Shown in pieces: positions 25,785-33,851 of a stretch of 64,000 bases of DNA. Within the stretch, counting starts at the first letter, position 1, and every line of letters begins with the position of its first letter. The notes beneath the pieces are model-generated. The model had not been told where the DNA came from and made no database searches. It saw nothing but the letters and a program-made list of their open reading frames with translations. Position numbers and translations under genes: made by a program. The stretch covers positions 54,468 to 118,467 of the forward strand of contig NZ_FRCF01000006.1 of the NCBI RefSeq assembly GCF_900142805.1, in the 5' to 3' direction. Origin of the DNA: Lacicoccus alkaliphilus DSM 16010. GTDB lineage: Bacteria; Bacillota; Bacilli; Staphylococcales; Salinicoccaceae.

Positions 25785-26705
25785 TTACATATTCTGCATT
25801 GCATCCAGAAACTGCATGATTGCCGGGCTGAGAAGTACAACAAAAAGTGCAGGGAATATGAAGAGCACCATCGGGAACAACATCTTCACCGGTGCTTTCA
25901 TTGCTTTCTCTTCAGCCCGCTGCTTCCTCAGTTCACGGATCTCCTCTGTCTGGACACGCAGTACCGTAACCATGCCGATACCGAGCTTTTCTGCCTGTAT
26001 GATGCTGAATACCAGGCTTTTCAACTCTTCGATCGGCAGTCGCGAAATCATTGCCGTCAGGCCTTCTTTTCTTGTTCTTCCAAGCCGGACCTCTTCAAGC
26101 ACAAATTTGAATTCATCCGACAGTACACCGGGCTTTTTCGCTACGACTTTACTGAGTGCAGCATCGAAACCGAGTCCGGCTTCCAGGCTGATCGTCAGCA
26201 GATCCAGGAAATCCGGTATTTCTTTCAGTGCCTGGGACTGTCGTTTCTTTGTCTTAATATTCATATTCAACTTTGGAATTGTGATTCCGGCGCCGATACC
26301 TGTCAAAATGAGCAGTATGCCATGGAAGGCGGTGATGCTAAAAAAGACCGTCACCAGAATGGATAGAGCGACCAGGAGACCTGAGAGTATCCACTGCATC
26401 ATTTTGAACTCAACCGGGCTGAGTTGTAATCCCGCCTGCAGCAGGCGGACTTCCATCTTATCCACTTTCTCCTTGGCCAGCCTTTTTTGGAATCTCTTCT
26501 TTAAGCTCTTCCATCCCGGCTTGATCATTCTGTCCATGAACGAAGCGTCCTCCATGTCGATGCTCACATCCTCAGAGACATCTTCATCAGGAAAATAAAG
26601 CGCTATGCGTCCAGGAATCATTCGATTTCCATATGCAGGAATGGAAAAAGCTGCATAGATCATCAAAGTGATGGAAATAAAGAAACTGAGCATTAAAAAC
26701 AGCAT
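25785..26705 (-). CDS. tadC: Tad pilus inner-membrane platform protein TadC
   Basis: 306 residues. The type II secretion F domain (about 110-290) carries LKEIPDFLDLLTISLEAGLGFDAALSKV and EEVRLGRTRKEGLTAM, with three or four membrane segments, one N-terminal, two central, one C-terminal. TadC and TadB form the membrane platform on which the TadA ATPase drives pilin polymerisation. It starts 2 bases after the tadB stop and is the last gene of the locus. The C-terminus LFPMVLFIFPALFVVLLSPAIM is typical of TadC. Confidence 0.9.
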   Translation of the reverse strand: MLFLMLSFFISITLMIYAAFSIPAYGNRMIPGRIALYFPDEDVSEDVSIDMEDASFMDRMIKPGWKSLKKRFQKRLAKEKVDKMEVRLLQAGLQLSPVEFKMMQWILSGLLVALSILVTVFFSITAFHGILLILTGIGAGITIPKLNMNIKTKKRQSQALKEIPDFLDLLTISLEAGLGFDAALSKVVAKKPGVLSDEFKFVLEEVRLGRTRKEGLTAMISRLPIEELKSLVFSIIQAEKLGIGMVTVLRVQTEEIRELRKQRAEEKAMKAPVKMLFPMVLFIFPALFVVLLSPAIMQFLDAMQNM

Positions 26706-26707
26706 AT

Positions 26708-27631
26708 CTACACCTCTATCATAGTCATTTTACGGATGAACACGAAACCGATCAGTTCAGAGACGAGCGCTCCGATAAGCAGTATGCGTCCAATCGGTTC
26801 AGTGACAAGCAGACTCATATATTCGGGGTTGATGATATAGAGCAGTATGCCGACAACCACCGGAAGCAATCCGATGATCAGACCTGAAAGTTTCCCCTGC
26901 GCAGTCAGCGTACGGAGCTGGTTCTCTATCTTCGTCCGTTCACGGATCGTCTCCAGTATCTTATCAAGGAGATATACGAGGTTCCCCCCGACCTGCCGCT
27001 GAATCATTATGGATTCGACCAGCATATCGAGTTCCGCACTCGGCATCCGGCGCTTCCAGTCAACGAGAGCATCTTCCAGTCTTGTCCCATACTGGAGCGT
27101 CTTCAACACATACTGAACTTCTTCCTTCATGGGGGAATATGACTCCTCCTCGACCATCTGAAGTGCCTGAAGCAGACTGAATCCCGCTCTCAGAGAACCG
27201 CTGATTGAAGTGATCATTCCGGGAAGTGCTTCATTGAATTGCTTAATGCGATTGCGCTTCTTTCTTTCAAGGAGAATGCGCGGCACGAAGTATCCGAAAA
27301 GTGCCCCCATGACGGCCAGGATGAAATTGTTTGAAGTCATGTATAATATGCCGCCGGCTATAATGAAGGCCATCACCCTGAAAGCAGTGAACTCTTCCAC
27401 CTTCATCAACACACCCGCTGCAGTGAGTTCATTTTCCAGGATTTCACGCTTCCTGCTCTTCTTCCCTCTTTTGACAAGCAGATTTTTAAGGGCGGTATTG
27501 CTGTTCTTCAGGCTGACTTTCAAGGAGAAGAGTTCTCCTGATTGCACATCTGCCGGGGTTCTGGCAGCTGAGACAGCCATAAAAGTGAGAAAGATGGTCA
27601 TGAAAGTACCTGTTATCATAATGACTTCCAT
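26708..27631 (-). CDS. tadB: Tad pilus inner-membrane platform protein TadB
   Basis: 307 residues with an N-terminal segment, a central T2SS F domain containing FNEALPGMITSISGSLRAGFSLLQALQMV and RMPSAELDMLVESIMIQRQVGGNLVYLLDKI, and two C-terminal membrane segments. The motif order matches TadB rather than TadC. RBS GGAGTGATTGA. It starts 4 bases after tadA and is followed by tadC. Confidence 0.9.
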   Translation of the reverse strand: MEVIMITGTFMTIFLTFMAVSAARTPADVQSGELFSLKVSLKNSNTALKNLLVKRGKKSRKREILENELTAAGVLMKVEEFTAFRVMAFIIAGGILYMTSNNFILAVMGALFGYFVPRILLERKKRNRIKQFNEALPGMITSISGSLRAGFSLLQALQMVEEESYSPMKEEVQYVLKTLQYGTRLEDALVDWKRRMPSAELDMLVESIMIQRQVGGNLVYLLDKILETIRERTKIENQLRTLTAQGKLSGLIIGLLPVVVGILLYIINPEYMSLLVTEPIGRILLIGALVSELIGFVFIRKMTMIEV

Positions 27632-27635
27632 TCAA

Positions 27636-29048
27636 TCACTCCTTCTCCATGAATAGGGCAGCAGGCATCTGGATACCTTCCTGTTCAAGTTTTTCGTAGA
27701 ATTGGGGACGGATGCCTGTTGGCATCAGCTTACCGATGATCTTTCCATCCTCACTGATACCGCTTTGCTTGAAGATGAATATATCCTGCAGAACGATGAC
27801 ATCCCCTTCCATACTCTGCACTTCCGTAATGCTGGTGATCCGCCTCGTCCCATCGTTGAGCCTGCTCTGCTGAATGATGACATGCAGGGCACCAGCAATC
27901 TGCTCACGGATGGCCTTGATCGGCAAATCCATGCCGGCCATAAGCACCATCGTTTCAAGCCGCGACACCATATCACGCGGACTGTTCGAGTGACCCGTTG
28001 CGAGTGAGCCGTCATGTCCGGTGTTCATCGCCTGAAGCATGTCGAGGGCCTCTCCACTCCGCACCTCACCAATGACGATACGGTCCGGACGCATACGGAG
28101 GGAGTTCCTTACCAGGTCCCTGATAGAGACGGCGCCTGTACCTTCGATGTTTGCCGGCCGTGTTTCGAGCGAGACCACATGTTCCTGGCCAAGTTGTAGT
28201 TCAGCTGCATCTTCAATGGTCACGATACGGTCTTCATTGGAAATGAAAGAAGATAATACATTCAATGTCGTCGTCTTGCCGGAACCCGTACCACCGCTCA
28301 CGAAAATATTGAGTTTGCCTTCCACACAGGCCTGGATGAATGCTGCCATCTCTTCGGTCAATGTACCGAAGCGGATGAGGTCATGTATCGTAAATGGGTC
28401 TTTCGCAAATTTCCTGATTGTGATTGTCGGCCCTCCAAGTGCAAGCGGGGGAATGATTGCATTGACACGCGAACCGTCCTTCAGTCGGGCATCCACCATC
28501 GGGCTGCTTTCATCCACCCTCCTTCCAAGCGGCGAGAGAATTTTTTCAAGTACCGCCATGACATGGTCATCATCCCTGAAAGTGACATCCGTCAAGGATA
28601 ATTTCCCCTTGCGTTCCGCATAGACGTGTTTCGGTCCATTGACCATCACCTCCGAGACATCTTCGTCCAGAAGCAGTGGGTTGATCGGACCATAGCCTGT
28701 CAGATCATTATTCAGTTCAGCCTTCAGTTTCTCGATGTTCCTGATATTCTGGATATGGTCATTCTCCTGGAGGATATCCTGGATGATTTCATCCATGTCC
28801 AGGACGATGTCCTCAATATCCTCATCCTTGCGTTCTTTCAGGATGAACTTCAGTGTCAGATTTTTCAGCTCCAAGTATTCAGCATCAGGTTCATTGATGG
28901 TTTTAGGCACCGGCTTTCCCACTTTTTCCTGCTTTATTGGAGGTGGGCCAGCATCTGTCTGGTCTAATGGTATGACGTCCATCGGAGCATTTTTGTCAGA
29001 ACTGATGTCATTATCACCTTTTGTCTGTAGTCTGGCTAAAAGGCTCAT
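27636..29048 (-). CDS. tadA: Tad pilus assembly ATPase TadA/CpaF
   Basis: 470 residues, a type II/IV secretion ATPase of the CpaF branch. After a variable N-terminus come LTGYGPINPLLLDEDVSEVMVNG (about 117-138), Walker A GGTGSGKTT (252-260), the Asp box TIEDAAELQL, and Walker B with RMRPDRIVIGEVRSGEALDMLQAMNTGHDGSLAT. The hexamer powers assembly of Flp pili at the cytosolic face. Its ATG overlaps the tadZ stop by ATGA, indicating coupled translation. Confidence 0.93.
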   Translation of the reverse strand: MSLLARLQTKGDNDISSDKNAPMDVIPLDQTDAGPPPIKQEKVGKPVPKTINEPDAEYLELKNLTLKFILKERKDEDIEDIVLDMDEIIQDILQENDHIQNIRNIEKLKAELNNDLTGYGPINPLLLDEDVSEVMVNGPKHVYAERKGKLSLTDVTFRDDDHVMAVLEKILSPLGRRVDESSPMVDARLKDGSRVNAIIPPLALGGPTITIRKFAKDPFTIHDLIRFGTLTEEMAAFIQACVEGKLNIFVSGGTGSGKTTTLNVLSSFISNEDRIVTIEDAAELQLGQEHVVSLETRPANIEGTGAVSIRDLVRNSLRMRPDRIVIGEVRSGEALDMLQAMNTGHDGSLATGHSNSPRDMVSRLETMVLMAGMDLPIKAIREQIAGALHVIIQQSRLNDGTRRITSITEVQSMEGDVIVLQDIFIFKQSGISEDGKIIGKLMPTGIRPQFYEKLEQEGIQMPAALFMEKE

Positions 29049-29794
29049 ACTTCAATCACCTGCTTTCTGGCTTTCATCCCGTTAAGATGATTGGAGATCT
29101 TCCTGATGCTTTTCGAAAAACGGTGTCTCGGTCTGCTTGTTACAAAAGGGGCACCACGGTCCAGTGAATAGGATATTTCTTTCAATGCATAAGGCAGGTG
29201 GAATACCTTCTCCTGTGTCATCTTCAGATGGTCATGTAATTTCTTCGTTTCCATCAATGTGGGAATGGTATATTTATTGACAATAAGATTGGTCTTCTTC
29301 CCATGACCGAGTGCATCAAGCGTCTCCACCATGAGGCGCGTATTCTTCAGGGCAGCGATGCCCGGTGTTGTAACGACCATGATATGATCAGCCATATCCA
29401 TCAGCACCATATTCTGTTCAGTCAGTCCATGGTGCGTTTCCACGATGATCAACTCGGCCTGGGATTTCAAATTTCTAATTGCCAGGGAGAGGTCCTCTGC
29501 ATCCACGAGGTCAGCATACTCCGGGCGCATCGGTGCAGGAAGCAGCTTCACGCCTGAAGCGTGCATTGTGCAGAATGTATGGATATTCTTAAAATCATTG
29601 CGTTCAACTGCTTCCTTGATGCTGATGCCGGGTGTCAGATCGAGTGCCAGCGCCATATCACCGAATTGCAGATCGCCATCCACAAGTATCGTACGCTTCC
29701 CCTGAGCCTGCATCGTCAGGGCGAGGTTCGTCGCAACGACAGTTTTGCCCGCACCGCCCACTGCACTTGCCACCAATATGATTTCAGCGGTCAT
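29045..29794 (-). CDS. tadZ: Tad locus ParA/MinD-like ATPase TadZ/CpaE
   Basis: About 249 residues. It has the MinD/ParA fold with P-loop ASAVGGAGKTVVATNLAL and ILVDGDLQFGDMALALDL, and later the NKY motif region LIVNKYTIP. The N-terminal receiver-like domain of many CpaE proteins is absent. The signature Lys that begins deviant Walker A motifs (KGGxGKT) is Val here. TadZ localises the pilus apparatus. Codons GTG-GTG-GCT precede an ATG at 29794; AAGGTG is 8 bases upstream of that ATG, which I take as the start. It overlaps tadA by ATGA. Confidence 0.85.
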   Translation of the reverse strand: MTAEIILVASAVGGAGKTVVATNLALTMQAQGKRTILVDGDLQFGDMALALDLTPGISIKEAVERNDFKNIHTFCTMHASGVKLLPAPMRPEYADLVDAEDLSLAIRNLKSQAELIIVETHHGLTEQNMVLMDMADHIMVVTTPGIAALKNTRLMVETLDALGHGKKTNLIVNKYTIPTLMETKKLHDHLKMTQEKVFHLPYALKEISYSLDRGAPFVTSRPRHRFSKSIRKISNHLNGMKARKQVIEV

Positions 29795-29815
29795 AGCCAC
29801 CACACCTTTCTTATA

Positions 29816-30793
29816 TCATTCATTCTCAAGCTTAATTATACGGCTGCTGATCCAGCCCTGATGTCCCGATTTCGTTTCCACATGCATCCAGACACGGCCG
29901 TCGATATCAGTCTCTTCTTCGTTCTTCGTGACGAGGGTGTCCCCTGCATCCACCACTGTAAGCACATCGGCTTCAAGGGAAGGGCCGCTTCTGACGTGTG
30001 CCCGCTCAGGGAGCACGATCATATCCGGTGAATCCGATGTTTCAGACGCGTTTTCGGATGCCTCTTCGCTTTGGGATTCGGATTCGTCTGCCGGCATTTC
30101 CGAAGCTTCAGCTTTTCCTTCAACGATATCTTCAGCAGTCTTCAATCTGCTGCTCAAAATCAGCTGCAGACTGCCCCGTCCACTCGCATCGACGACACCG
30201 ACCGCATCTTCCTGTGTCATTTCCAGCGTCACAGCTACATATTCCGCTGCAGCTTCACCTTCTGCCTTTTCACTCATGCGCTGACCGACTGCCAGCACAT
30301 TCACATCCGAAAATATTATTTCTGCAGGAGGCCCTGCTTCCGATCCCTCATCGGATGCTGAAAGTACCACATCCACCCGGTCTCCGGGTTCGATCATGTT
30401 GGATACAGATTTTACATAGTCCACACTGACCGATACAGCCCTGTACCCCTCAGCCACTTTTTTGGATACCATATCCGCCTGCTCCTCCTGTTCGATGCGC
30501 TGAGTGAGCAACACTTCACCCGAAGCAAGTGATGCGTTTGTGTATTCCCCGATCGCTTTACTTTTGTCCCTGATCGCGGAAGGATGCATTTCCGATTCGC
30601 GCACTTCAATCATTTTAAGGTTTTCCTCTGTAAGCTGCATGTTCTCTTCGATATCCACAGCGACAGCAACCACCTGGGTCATCACAGGCTGCTCCGTCTC
30701 GGTCGCGCCAGTCTGCTGCATGAATATGTAGAAGGCGCCTGTCGTGAGCAACCCGGACAGTATCGCCAGCATCAATATTTTTTTCGGTTTCAT
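29816..30793 (-). CDS. cpaB: Flp pilus assembly protein CpaB/RcpC with C-terminal SH3b domain
   Basis: 325 residues. An N-terminal membrane segment (about 5-25) is followed by a SAF domain (VVAVAVDIEENMQLTEENL to ASGEVLLTQRI) and the RcpC domain (VSVSVDYVKSVSNMIEPGDRVDVVLS). An acidic linker rich in Ser and Glu (about 225-255) leads into a bacterial SH3 domain (about 258-325) with VRSGPSLEADVLTVVDAGD and GHQGWISSRIIKL. In Gram-negative systems RcpC works with the secretin; no secretin exists here, and the SH3b part could bind peptidoglycan instead. RBS GGTGGAATGTA. Confidence 0.87.
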   Translation of the reverse strand: MKPKKILMLAILSGLLTTGAFYIFMQQTGATETEQPVMTQVVAVAVDIEENMQLTEENLKMIEVRESEMHPSAIRDKSKAIGEYTNASLASGEVLLTQRIEQEEQADMVSKKVAEGYRAVSVSVDYVKSVSNMIEPGDRVDVVLSASDEGSEAGPPAEIIFSDVNVLAVGQRMSEKAEGEAAAEYVAVTLEMTQEDAVGVVDASGRGSLQLILSSRLKTAEDIVEGKAEASEMPADESESQSEEASENASETSDSPDMIVLPERAHVRSGPSLEADVLTVVDAGDTLVTKNEEETDIDGRVWMHVETKSGHQGWISSRIIKLENE

Positions 30794-30803
30794 TACATTC
30801 CAC

Positions 30804-31712
30804 CTACCGTGTCAATTTAATCGTGTATGCACCACGGTCCAGTGGTGCGTCTGAATCTGATTCTCCCGCTCCGACCCTCTTGATGAAGATGCCGCTGATC
30901 GAGTCATCATTCGAGTCCATCGGATTAGCAAGATAAAAATAGGCAAACCCTGTTATTTCCACACTTTTGACTTGTTTCCCACCATCACCCAGCGGTTTGT
31001 ATACCGGGATCAGCATGATCCTCGAACAGTCCCGCTGTTGGTAGTCTCCAGCCGGATAAGGACAGTTGTTTATTCTGTAGTTGACGCCTTCTCTGGTTGC
31101 TCCAGCGATGTTGCCGGTCTGGGTGTTGATGACATCCCCTACTTTGAGTTTTTCATCAAAGCCATATTTGAGGGATTCCCCATATGATTTCGCTCCAGGG
31201 CCATCCAATGCCAGTATGCCGAAGTTCCCCGTCTCGGAATCTCCTGCATCCACCTTCAATGTATAGGTGTCCCCATAGACGATCTCCATCGATTCATCCA
31301 ACCCCAGCGGCACAGTACCAACGCCTGCCGTCATGGCGTGCAATCCGGCTTTTGCATCAGCACCGATCATTACGCTGTTGAGTCCAAACAATGATGAAAA
31401 GAAGAGAGGGACTTCCCGTCCGACTCCGACATGGAGTTGGGTGTCACCTTCCATATTGGAGAAGAGGAGACTGTCGGATTCCCCGTGACTTGTGAGGATT
31501 TCATCCACTACCTGGTTCACCTTCCCACTCGAGTTGGGCAGTTCCTGCGCTCCTGAAAGTGCTGCAGCATTTGCCGTCTTCTGCAAGTGGCTTTTTGTGA
31601 TGTAGAGTTGTCCTCCATCGACGACAAGGCCAAGCATTGCAAGTGCGAGCATCATACCGAGTATCATGAGGAGAAAGGCGTTTCCCTCCTCCTTTTTTAA
31701 AAAGAATCTCAT
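30804..31712 (-). CDS. TadG-like pilus-associated protein
   Basis: 302 residues. The N-terminus KKEEGNAFLLMILGMMLALAMLGLVVDGGQLYITKSHLQKTANAAALSGAQEL is the TadG/Flp-assembly pattern: a short charged leader, one membrane helix, then an amphipathic helix; the run is quoted only to show its parts EEGNAF and DGGQLY. The outside part is unique, beta-rich, and contains Cys in NNCPYP and QRDCSR that could pair. No von Willebrand A domain is evident, unlike long TadG proteins. It lies directly after tadE. RBS GGAGTGATGGA. Confidence 0.78.
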   Translation of the reverse strand: MRFFLKKEEGNAFLLMILGMMLALAMLGLVVDGGQLYITKSHLQKTANAAALSGAQELPNSSGKVNQVVDEILTSHGESDSLLFSNMEGDTQLHVGVGREVPLFFSSLFGLNSVMIGADAKAGLHAMTAGVGTVPLGLDESMEIVYGDTYTLKVDAGDSETGNFGILALDGPGAKSYGESLKYGFDEKLKVGDVINTQTGNIAGATREGVNYRINNCPYPAGDYQQRDCSRIMLIPVYKPLGDGGKQVKSVEITGFAYFYLANPMDSNDDSISGIFIKRVGAGESDSDAPLDRGAYTIKLTR

Positions 31713-31716
31713 TCCA

Positions 31717-32091
31717 TCACTCCACCCTCGTCGTCGAACTTGTTTTCACCGTGAAAGGAATGGCATAGTCCCCAAGCGGATTGAAAATCTGCTCAGGGTA
31801 GGTGATTTCCACGGTGACATAAGTTCCCGGGTCTTTTTCTCCTGCCGGAGACACACTTACGCTGAGTTGTGATGCATCACCTGCATTAAAATTGTCGATT
31901 GCATAGGACCTCACCATCTCATCCGACTCCCCAAGACCCGCCATGCGTGCTGCGTCCTGGGTCACGAGTTCCAACTGCAGCTGGGAATGGACGGCCCGCC
32001 CGAAATCGACAACACCGATGAGCAGAAAAAAGATAAGGGGCACAAGAATCGCGAATTCCACAGTCGATTGGCCACTCTCACGTTTCATCAT
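31717..32091 (-). CDS. tadE: TadE-family pseudopilin
   Basis: 124 residues. MKRESGQSTVEFAILVPLIFF contains the TadE signature GQSTVEF, where prepilin peptidase would cut after Gly. After the membrane helix comes DFGRAVHSQLQLELVTQDAARMAG, the conserved TadE helix, then a beta-rich C-terminal part ending TRVE. TadE is a minor pseudopilin needed for Flp pilus assembly. Its ATG shares ATGA with the stop of the upstream prepilin peptidase. Confidence 0.88.
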   Translation of the reverse strand: MMKRESGQSTVEFAILVPLIFFLLIGVVDFGRAVHSQLQLELVTQDAARMAGLGESDEMVRSYAIDNFNAGDASQLSVSVSPAGEKDPGTYVTVEITYPEQIFNPLGDYAIPFTVKTSSTTRVE

Positions 32092-32528
32092 AAAAACTCC
32101 ACATCCATCAGGAGTGCCATGGCGGCGCCTCCAGCAATAGCGACTCCGTAAGGCATGCCTACGCCAAGTGATTTTTTGAAGCCGCCACGCATCACAATGA
32201 CTAAAATTGCGAGCATCGCTCCGATGACTGCCGTATATATGAACGATTCCAGAACAAAGCCACTGCCTTTGAGTGCGCCGATTAGGCCGAGCAGTTTGAC
32301 ATCACCTGCTCCCATCCCGCCCAGAATATAAGGGATGAGCAGAAGTGCAAATCCAGCAGCAAATCCGAGTAAAGATTCGCCGAGGCCACTGATACCTTCA
32401 ATTGCGATGTTCATACCAAATGCAATCAACAGCGAGGGGAATATTACTTTGTTGTATATTTTCCTTTTGCGGAGATCTGTGACTACACAGACTGCAAGGA
32501 CGACAATCAAAAAGATATTAATCAGCAT
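32088..32528 (-). CDS. tadV: Prepilin peptidase TadV/CpaA
   Basis: 146 residues and about six membrane segments, the short A24 aspartic peptidase type that lacks the methylase domain. The two catalytic Asp are D18 in VTDLRKRKIYN and D76 in GMGAGDVKLLG. It cleaves the Flp prepilin and TadE-type pseudopilins. It comes after flp and a terminator-like hairpin, and overlaps tadE by ATGA, so it is the first gene of the downstream block. Confidence 0.92.
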   Translation of the reverse strand: MLINIFLIVVLAVCVVTDLRKRKIYNKVIFPSLLIAFGMNIAIEGISGLGESLLGFAAGFALLLIPYILGGMGAGDVKLLGLIGALKGSGFVLESFIYTAVIGAMLAILVIVMRGGFKKSLGVGMPYGVAIAGGAAMALLMDVEFL

Positions 32529-32558
32529 ACATCCTCATCCTTCCATTCAATCTTTTTA

Positions 32559-32592
32559 TAAAAAAACAGACCCATCAACGAATATGGGTCTG
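32559..32592 (-). terminator. Terminator/attenuator between flp and tadV
   Basis: On the minus strand CAGACCCAT (complement of 32584-32592) pairs with ATGGGTCTG (complement of 32567-32575) and is followed by seven T. Placed directly after the pilin gene and before the assembly genes, it should let most transcripts stop after flp, giving pilin excess. Confidence 0.82.
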
Positions 32593-32614
32593 CAGAAGAA
32601 GTGCTTAAGGTGTC

Positions 32615-32797
32615 TTAAGCGCCACCGATTGCGCCTGTTATCGAGTCGACGATATTTTGAAAAATAGCAGTGAATTGATCTGTAAGCAGTGCAAAAGCAA
32701 CGACGATTACGACAACGAGCATTCCCAAAATCAGACCGTATTCCGTCATGCCCTGTCCTTCTTCTTCTAAAAATAAACCGTTAATGAAATTCATCAT
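32615..32797 (-). CDS. flp: Flp-type major pilin
   Basis: 60 residues. MMNFINGLFLEEEGQGMTEYGLIL then a hydrophobic helix. The prepilin motif G/xxxxEY is met by EEEG-QGMTEY: cleavage after Gly gives Glu at +5 and Tyr at +6, as in Flp1 pilins. The frame is open upstream, but GAGGAGG lies 8 bases before tandem ATGs at 32797 and 32794, which fixes the start. The short C-terminal part after the helix, QNIVDSITGAIGGA, is typical of the small Flp pilins. Confidence 0.92.
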   Translation of the reverse strand: MMNFINGLFLEEEGQGMTEYGLILGMLVVVIVVAFALLTDQFTAIFQNIVDSITGAIGGA

Positions 32798-32852
32798 ATG
32801 TATTTCCTCCTCAATTATATTGGCGTGCTTCCAAGTTACAGTGCGATATCCG

Positions 32853-33191
32853 TTAAACAAACCCGATGGTGTCACCAGTTGAGATTTCATTTCCAAGCGT
32901 TCCTGCAGGCAATTCGATGACCGAACGGGCTTTTTTGAACCTTCCGCCAATCTTTCCTGGTTTCAGGCACTTTTCAATTCCGACCACTTCGTTTTCTTCA
33001 TTTACATAGATGACATCAATATCGAATTTCATGAAGAAAGTATGTATTGAACTGCAGGGCTGAAGATGAAGTGCTGCATCCGGGCTCATGTCCTTTTTGA
33101 ACATAAGTCCTTTGAACCTGGACCAAAAATCATGTGCCTGCTTTATATCACTTGCGATGACGCTACCTGTTGTACAATTGATCAGCTGCAT
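32853..33191 (-). CDS. DUF192-family protein at the head of the tad locus
   Basis: 112 residues, no signal peptide. The DUF192 pattern is present: RFKGLMFKKDMSPDAALHLQPCSSIHTFFMKFDIDVIYVNEENEVV and the end LELPAGT-like VIELPAGTLGNEISTGD. Members often accompany Tad loci but have no proven role. RBS AAAGGAG is 11 bases before the ATG. It lies 55 bp upstream of flp on the same strand, so it probably opens the transcription unit. Confidence 0.82.
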   Translation of the reverse strand: MQLINCTTGSVIASDIKQAHDFWSRFKGLMFKKDMSPDAALHLQPCSSIHTFFMKFDIDVIYVNEENEVVGIEKCLKPGKIGGRFKKARSVIELPAGTLGNEISTGDTIGFV

Positions 33192-33333
33192 CTGAATGAA
33201 GTCTCCTTTGGTGCCCCAGCGTTTTGCTGTGCGGTTTACAATTAATAGTATGTCTTTAAAATTGCTATGGAGATATCCCCCATCATTCTTATTTTGAGAT
33301 GCAGGCGTCCGAGTAAGAACATCTTCCTATAAA

Positions 33334-33353
33334 GGTAGGAGTGGAGTCCTACC
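33334..33353. other. Short perfect hairpin in the tad leader region
   Basis: GGTAGGA (33334-33340) and TCCTACC (33347-33353) form a 7-bp stem with a 6-base loop, about 150 bp upstream of the DUF192 start. It could be part of the untranslated leader of the tad transcript. I could not match it to a known riboswitch. Confidence 0.35.
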
Positions 33354-33390
33354 GGCATGAATCTGGGTGTATTTCTCGGGGACGAATGTA

Positions 33391-33426
33391 AAAAGACAGG
33401 GAATGTGTTCACATTCCCTGTCTTTT
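33391..33426. terminator. Bidirectional terminator
   Basis: A perfect 17-bp stem (33391-33407 with 33410-33426) beginning AAAAGACAGG and ending CTGTCTTTT. It terminates the small winged-helix gene on the minus strand and insulates the tad operon from it. Confidence 0.85.
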
Positions 33427-33448
33427 AGACGTTTTACAATTTCATTTG

Positions 33449-33691
33449 TCATGGGCCAATTTCAAACTCTGTGGATGCTTCCGGCTCCCGATAACGGTAA
33501 AGATCATCCCCGGGTCCTTGAAGCTGTTCAATGATGCCCTGCTTCTTAAACAGGGCGATGACCGGTTCCAAATTCTCTCTGGTTTCGCCCAGACGCACTG
33601 CAAGGTCGTCGAGCGAATGGGTGGACTGTGGATTGGATTGAAACAACATCAAACATTCCATTTGTAAAGGGAGGATCATCCTGTTATTCAT
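33449..33691 (-). CDS. Small winged-helix DNA-binding protein
   Basis: About 80 residues. LQMECLMLFQSNPQSTHSLDDLAVRLGETRENLEPVIALFKKQGIIEQLQG reads as a MarR/PadR-like winged helix: three helices then a short wing. No effector domain. GAGGAGGCGAAGG directly precedes the ATG at 33691, which is a better start than the upstream ATG at 33739. It sits between the LuxR-type regulator and the tad operon, all on the minus strand, so a role in tad control is plausible but unproven. Confidence 0.65.
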   Translation of the reverse strand: MNNRMILPLQMECLMLFQSNPQSTHSLDDLAVRLGETRENLEPVIALFKKQGIIEQLQGPGDDLYRYREPEASTEFEIGP

Positions 33692-33851
33692 CCCTTCGCC
33701 TCCTCTAATCTGGCAATCGTCCTCCCAGCTGGGTGTCAATCACCTTTTTTGTACCTCATATCATAATTTAAATGTGGGTGCGTCCTAATAATAACCGGCT
33801 TTCATTAAACAGTATATCCGCTTCTGGTCCCATTTGCTCAGGTCGTATCTT

